Positions 60,362-64,000 of a stretch of DNA of 64,000 nucleotides are shown one piece after another. The stretch comes from an uncultured Bdellovibrionales bacterium. Its GTDB lineage: Bacteria > Bdellovibrionota > Bdellovibrionia > Bdellovibrionales > UBA1609. Numbering within the stretch: the stretch's first letter is position 1; each line of letters begins with the position of its first letter. Made by a program: the position numbers and the translations under genes. The notes beneath the pieces were generated by a model, which saw only the letters and a program-made list of their open reading frames with translations, did no database searches and had not been told where the DNA came from. The stretch covers positions 130,084-194,083 of the forward strand of contig CALLAU010000003.1 of NCBI GenBank assembly GCA_938002015.1, in the 5' to 3' direction.

Positions 60362-61291
60362 TTAATGGTTTATAAGCTCATGAGAGAATTGTTCAGATCT
60401 AAAATGATCATCAAAATCCCAGCCAAACTCTTTAAGAGGATCAGGCTCATTTAAGTGTGGTTTATTAAAACCTGTGTTCTCTCCCTCACCCAGAATATAA
60501 GCCGGACCATCAAAAGAAAGGTCAAAATAGTTTATTTCTCCCTCTTTATTTTCAAAAGGAAAGCATCCATTTTTATTTGCTGAGATATAAAAGCCTGCAA
60601 AGTATTTATACTGCTCTTCAGCTGGGAAATAAGCTCTTACTGTATTTCCTAACCCAGAAAAATCTGTAAGAATTTCAATGTTTGCATTAAAGTCTACCAC
60701 AGGGTTTCTCGTATAAAATCTCCACTGAAGGTAAGTGTCTACATAAAGCTCTTTAGTCTCAAAGTCTCTTACTCCAAGCTGCTCAGCTGTGTGGTAAAGT
60801 GTTTTTAAACCTTTTGAGAGCATAGCTAAAGATGCTGATTTTGTTGCTCTATAGCCCTTATCTTTTATAAATTCGTTGTAATATGTCATGGGTATAAAAA
60901 AGTGCGAATGCCCCATATCTGAGTAATAAATATACTTAACGTAGTTTAGTCTTAAAAGGTTTTCTACTTGTTTGATGACTGATTTTATATAAGCTTCTGG
61001 AAAGTCACCTTGATTTAGTGTTCCTATTCTAGTGCTAAAACTATTTGTTTCTTCATAATAACCTACTCTTTGTGGAAGCCTTCCTTCACCTTCGTAAGTA
61101 TTCTTATAAGTTTCTTCCATTCTTTCAGCTGATTGACCACTTTTATAATCTGTCATGTAAAGCAAAGGATCTGAATCTTTAAAAGGAGCACATCTAGTTT
61201 TAGCAATCTCTATTTTTTCATCGACCGTCATTGAAAATGCATCAAACGAATAAGTAAAACTAAATAAAATAATTAATAAAACCTTCCCCAT
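60362..61291 (-). CDS. Unrecognised exported protein (309 aa)
   Basis: A signal peptide (VLLIILFSFTYSFDAFS) precedes a mature protein of about 290 residues with mixed strands and helices and two cysteines (TRCAPF and NGCFPF) that may pair. A segment MGHSHFFIPMTYYNEF carries two close histidines, and DFDDHFRS near the C-terminus a third; these could bind metal, but no known metal-enzyme pattern fits. Single gene between groES and the heme-barrel gene. Family unknown. Confidence 0.6.
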   Translation of the reverse strand: MGKVLLIILFSFTYSFDAFSMTVDEKIEIAKTRCAPFKDSDPLLYMTDYKSGQSAERMEETYKNTYEGEGRLPQRVGYYEETNSFSTRIGTLNQGDFPEAYIKSVIKQVENLLRLNYVKYIYYSDMGHSHFFIPMTYYNEFIKDKGYRATKSASLAMLSKGLKTLYHTAEQLGVRDFETKELYVDTYLQWRFYTRNPVVDFNANIEILTDFSGLGNTVRAYFPAEEQYKYFAGFYISANKNGCFPFENKEGEINYFDLSFDGPAYILGEGENTGFNKPHLNEPDPLKEFGWDFDDHFRSEQFSHELINH

Positions 61292-61430
61292 AATTCTTTA
61301 GCCCCCTCAAGAAAGTCTTTATTAATAGGGTATTCATGGGTTTTTTACAAAAAAATATTAATCTATAACAATATAAGTAAAACTTATCCTAACTCGCACT
61401 TTGAATTTGTTTCTTTGCTTAATTTTTAAG

Positions 61431-62549
61431 TTAAAAATAAATGTGAGCGACTAAAAAACCAGCATCAACATTATCATTTAAAGCTCTTATCCTTTGCCTT
61501 TGCAGTTCAAGACTTAATTCAAAGTGCGGATACGGAAACCACTGAACACCAAAGCCCGGCCCAAAAGCTTCCGAGAGCGAGCTCTCAAGGTTTGCTTTTG
61601 TATAATCATAAAGTGCGTAGGCAAGAAGGCCTTTTAAAGGTTTATAGCCAAAGCGTGTATGCATAGTCACAAGCTCATTTGTAGATGGAGCAGACTTAAC
61701 ATCAGAGTTTTCATAATCTATTTCAAAAATTCCATAGAACTTTTTTGCAACTGGAAAAATACCATGAGCAGCTAAAACAAACCTATCTTCTGTGTCTTTT
61801 GTTCCATAAAGCAGACTCCCGCCTATCCTAGATTTTCCATTAATAAAATGTGTAAATTTAGCTGATAATGCGTCTTCATCATTTGAATTAGTTCTTTCTT
61901 TATCTAACCTTCCCGTTCCAAGGTTTATACTTAACTCCCAGTTCTCACTAAACTTTGTATACTCTAAGTTGTAAGTCTCAGATAAAAACCCAAAGTGTAT
62001 TCTAGATTTAATTGCTCTTGTATGATTTGGATCGTTGATTCCAAAATTTGTTCTAAACTTACCTACTCTTATTCTTGAAGTTTGATTTGGAGTTACAAGA
62101 ACATAGTGTCTCTCTGATATAAAATCTCCTCTAGCATCTGATTCATTAGGTCCACCTTGAACTCCAACAGTTCCAACAAACATAGCCTTTTCATGAAACT
62201 CTAAGCCAATTTCTGCATTTGCTTGCATTAAAAACAAACGTCCATTTGTGCTACCTGGAGTATCAACATATGTTTGAACAGTTCTTAAGTCTCCACCGTA
62301 TTTTGCCCATTTTGATTCTTTAACAACATCAAATAACGGCTTTGCAAAGTTCTCATTTGAAAAGGTAGACATCATCTCATTTGAAAGTGATCTCCCATAT
62401 TCTGTTAAAAGATCTCCGCCTGAAGGAGAATAATGACAAGATAAACAAGTAGGATAACCCTTTGTCACATTTTCAATATAGGCATATGAAAAACTTGAGC
62501 TAGAAAATATAACGCCAAATACAAAATACAATTTTAAAAGACTTTTCAT
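61431..62549 (-). CDS. Outer-membrane barrel protein with a single c-type heme motif
   Basis: 372 aa. A signal peptide (FVFGVIFSSSSFSYA) is followed by YPTCLSCHYSPSGGD, a CxxCH heme attachment motif, about 15 residues into the mature protein. The remaining 300 residues show alternating strands (KAMFVGTVGVQGG, SIRVGKFRTNFGI-like, YNLEYTKFSENWELSINLG, AHIYF at the end), as expected for a beta barrel. This links a periplasmic heme to an outer-membrane pore. It is upstream partner of the YceI-like and diheme genes (34 bases from the YceI-like gene), suggesting electron transfer across the outer membrane. Family unnamed; prediction from sequence pattern. Confidence 0.7.
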   Translation of the reverse strand: MKSLLKLYFVFGVIFSSSSFSYAYIENVTKGYPTCLSCHYSPSGGDLLTEYGRSLSNEMMSTFSNENFAKPLFDVVKESKWAKYGGDLRTVQTYVDTPGSTNGRLFLMQANAEIGLEFHEKAMFVGTVGVQGGPNESDARGDFISERHYVLVTPNQTSRIRVGKFRTNFGINDPNHTRAIKSRIHFGFLSETYNLEYTKFSENWELSINLGTGRLDKERTNSNDEDALSAKFTHFINGKSRIGGSLLYGTKDTEDRFVLAAHGIFPVAKKFYGIFEIDYENSDVKSAPSTNELVTMHTRFGYKPLKGLLAYALYDYTKANLESSLSEAFGPGFGVQWFPYPHFELSLELQRQRIRALNDNVDAGFLVAHIYF

Positions 62550-62583
62550 AAATAATTTCCTTCTTAATTTTAAAAAATCTTTC

Positions 62584-63162
62584 TTAAAGAGATTTTATTG
62601 TTTTAGCTTTAGGTAATGAGTTTACTCTTTTAACATCTGATGAGATTTCTACTTTTACATCTTCTGCCACAGTAATACCCTTAAAAGAAGGAAGTTTAAT
62701 TTTATAATCGGAAATCTTAATTTTAAAATTTGCCCTTAACGCGACATTTCCATTTAAAGTTTTTATTTTAGCAACACCTGTTATTTTTTTAGAAACTCCG
62801 TGAAGGTCCAGCACTCCTTCAAATTTTGCTTTTCCAGAAAGTTTTTTAGGCAGTTTAAAGCTTGAAATTTTTAGACTAGCTTTTGGAAATTTCTCAACTT
62901 CTAAGTACTTCTCCTTCATATGTTGGTCTCTTAAATCAATCCCTGTTTTTAATGTTTTCAAATCAAAATTAATTTTTCCACTTAAATATCCATCCGTTTC
63001 CTTTAAATGACCATAAGCCCCTTCCCCTAAACCATTGATTTTTAAAAGGCTTGGCCAGCCTTTAGCAAAAAATTCAATTTTACCGTCATTCTTTAAAAAC
63101 TCATAATCAGCAAATGACTTTGCAGAAAAAAATAGAACAAACACACTCATTAATACTTTCAT
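62584..63162 (-). CDS. YceI-like periplasmic lipid/quinone-binding protein
   Basis: 192 aa with a signal peptide (VFVLFFSAKSFA). It follows the YceI pattern: EGAYGHLKETDGYLSGKINFDLKTLKTGIDLRDQHMKEKYLEVEKFPKASLKISSFKLP, with the DLRDxHMK and FPxAxL motifs of the lipocalin-like family that binds isoprenoid quinones or lipids. Located between the heme barrel gene and the diheme lipoprotein on the same strand. Its ligand is unknown; a role in electron transfer is suggested by the neighbours. Confidence 0.82.
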   Translation of the reverse strand: MKVLMSVFVLFFSAKSFADYEFLKNDGKIEFFAKGWPSLLKINGLGEGAYGHLKETDGYLSGKINFDLKTLKTGIDLRDQHMKEKYLEVEKFPKASLKISSFKLPKKLSGKAKFEGVLDLHGVSKKITGVAKIKTLNGNVALRANFKIKISDYKIKLPSFKGITVAEDVKVEISSDVKRVNSLPKAKTIKSL

Positions 63163-63184
63163 TTCCTTAAACTCCTTTTTCTTT

Positions 63185-63865
63185 TTAGTCTTTAACAGTT
63201 TCTTTTAAACCGTTTTTTATCCACTCCATTATAACACCCACTTCCTCAAGGCTGACACCATCTATATTTGAGTCACTTGGCGGCATAGGAAAATTTGGAT
63301 CTGTAATAATACTAATGAGATAACTATTTGCCGGATTTTGAGTATCTAGGAATGGAGAAGGCTTGATTATAAGTCTATTTTCTGTATCTCTAAAAGTCTC
63401 TAAGGTTGAAAAATCTAAACCTCCAATTTTTCTCTCAGGGTTATGACAATCTAAACACTTAAGTGAAATTACGTTTTTAAAAATAGATTCCCAGTTAGGC
63501 TCTAAGGTTTCTTCAACAAACTCCCCATTAGCCTCTTTAAATTCAGGGGCCCCATCATTCACCCACTTAGTGAGTTTTTGTTTTTGTTCAAAAGAAACTG
63601 CCGGTCCATTTTTAGGCATTCTATTTTCAAGCACAGCTGATAAGATCTTATTAGAAAGCTTTCTAACTGTACTATAATCATTATATTGTTTGTGACATTC
63701 AGTGCAGTTATTAGGTTTAAAGACATCTTCTTTAATCGCTTCAAAATCAAACTCAAAGACCACACCTGAAGCTCTTGGGTTTGATTTTATTTCATCAAAA
63801 TTTCCACAAGCAGAAAAGAAGAAGAGAAAAAGTACATTTAATAAGTTTATTGACTGCTTTAGCAT
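63185..63865 (-). CDS. Diheme c-type cytochrome lipoprotein
   Basis: 226 aa. The N-terminus ends FFFSACGN, probably a lipobox with Phe at -3. Two heme motifs: NCTECHKQYND near residue 55 and LKCLDCHNPERKIG near residue 140, each followed by a KLSNKIL- or KPSPFL-type helix and a Met ligand candidate (MPKNGPAV, MPPSDSN). This two-domain layout resembles planctomycete-type cytochrome lipoproteins. It would pass electrons in the periplasm or at the outer membrane, perhaps to the heme-barrel protein encoded downstream. Start at 63865 with AGGAGAGAG upstream. Confidence 0.78.
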   Translation of the reverse strand: MLKQSINLLNVLFLFFFSACGNFDEIKSNPRASGVVFEFDFEAIKEDVFKPNNCTECHKQYNDYSTVRKLSNKILSAVLENRMPKNGPAVSFEQKQKLTKWVNDGAPEFKEANGEFVEETLEPNWESIFKNVISLKCLDCHNPERKIGGLDFSTLETFRDTENRLIIKPSPFLDTQNPANSYLISIITDPNFPMPPSDSNIDGVSLEEVGVIMEWIKNGLKETVKD

Positions 63866-63910
63866 CTTCTCTCTCCTTATTCTAAGTTTTTAGTTTTCTT
63901 TAAAAAAAAA

Positions 63911-64000
63911 CTATTTTCTTGGCGTCTCTTTAGAAATACTAAACCACTCATCATCAGCCTTTTCTTCAAAACCTAAAATGTCTGTTGCAAAGTTTGCTCT
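63911..64000 (-). CDS. Partial gene at the right edge, C-terminus only
   Basis: A minus-strand frame enters from beyond position 64000 and stops at 63911; 29 residues are visible (RANFATDILGFEEKADDEWF and so on). Too little for assignment. It is upstream of the diheme gene on the same strand, 45 bases away, so it may share the transcript. Confidence 0.5.
   Translation of the reverse strand, partial: RANFATDILGFEEKADDEWFSISKETPRK

Overview
The window is a gene-dense, low-GC chromosomal segment from a Gram-negative bacterium. Outer-membrane barrels, lipoproteins, a secretin and secreted proteins are numerous. The mix of genes suggests a Bdellovibrionota member, most likely Bacteriovoracia (Halobacteriovorax-like): a complete Tad pilus locus, a lysine-rich histone H1-like protein, flagellar-type (sigma-28) promoter motifs, many unrecognised exported proteins and YD-repeat (Rhs) proteins. 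This placement is an inference from gene content, because no rRNA is present. The only tRNA found is tRNA-Phe. I saw no CRISPR array, integrase, transposase or prophage. Layout: 0.9-6.0 kb is a leucine/isovalerate catabolic operon (liuB, liuC, a split liuD plus biotin carrier, and liuE). 6.0-11.0 kb, on the minus strand, is a tightly overlapping pantothenate/CoA operon (panG-like, panB, panC, coaBC, coaX) ending in a secreted papain-like protein. 11-19 kb holds secreted or unknown proteins, a HAD-type nucleotidase with a rhodanese, a PilZ protein and a subtilisin. 19-22 kb has tRNA-Phe and a reverse-transsulfuration pair, followed by uppP and a membrane kinase. 24.2-25.4 kb has two TadB/TadC-like membrane proteins away from the main Tad cluster. 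25.6 kb is the histone H1-like gene. 26.3-29.8 kb is mdh-sucC-sucD-ndk. 29.9-33.7 kb has a TPR lipoprotein, a RodZ-like protein, a degenerate PHP protein, a ferredoxin and a DnaQ-like exonuclease, and nadE follows. 35.5-46.3 kb is the Tad locus: Flp-type pilins, a TPR protein, TadV, TadE/F-like pseudopilins, CpaB, the CpaC secretin, a CpaE-CpaF fusion ATPase and TadB. It runs by a 4-base overlap straight into an exported YD-repeat protein. 48-52 kb contains a LamG-like lipoprotein, an outer-membrane barrel, a CheY-like regulator and small proteins. 52.2-57.9 kb is a modular Rhs polymorphic-toxin locus. It has a 1266-aa exported Rhs protein, a 39-aa membrane ORF coupled to its 3' end, a detached Rhs tip with a DUF2778/Tlde1-like L,D-transpeptidase domain, an adjacent exported candidate immunity lipoprotein, and scrambled core and tip remnants. 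58.2-60.3 kb is groES-groEL with a heat-shock-type promoter. 61.4-63.9 kb holds a barrel protein with a heme motif, a YceI-like protein and a diheme lipoprotein. The features most worth a second look are the Rhs toxin/immunity locus with its spare tip, the YD-repeat protein joined to the Tad operon, the CpaE-CpaF fusion, and the CoA operon that appears to use PanG as its ketopantoate reductase.
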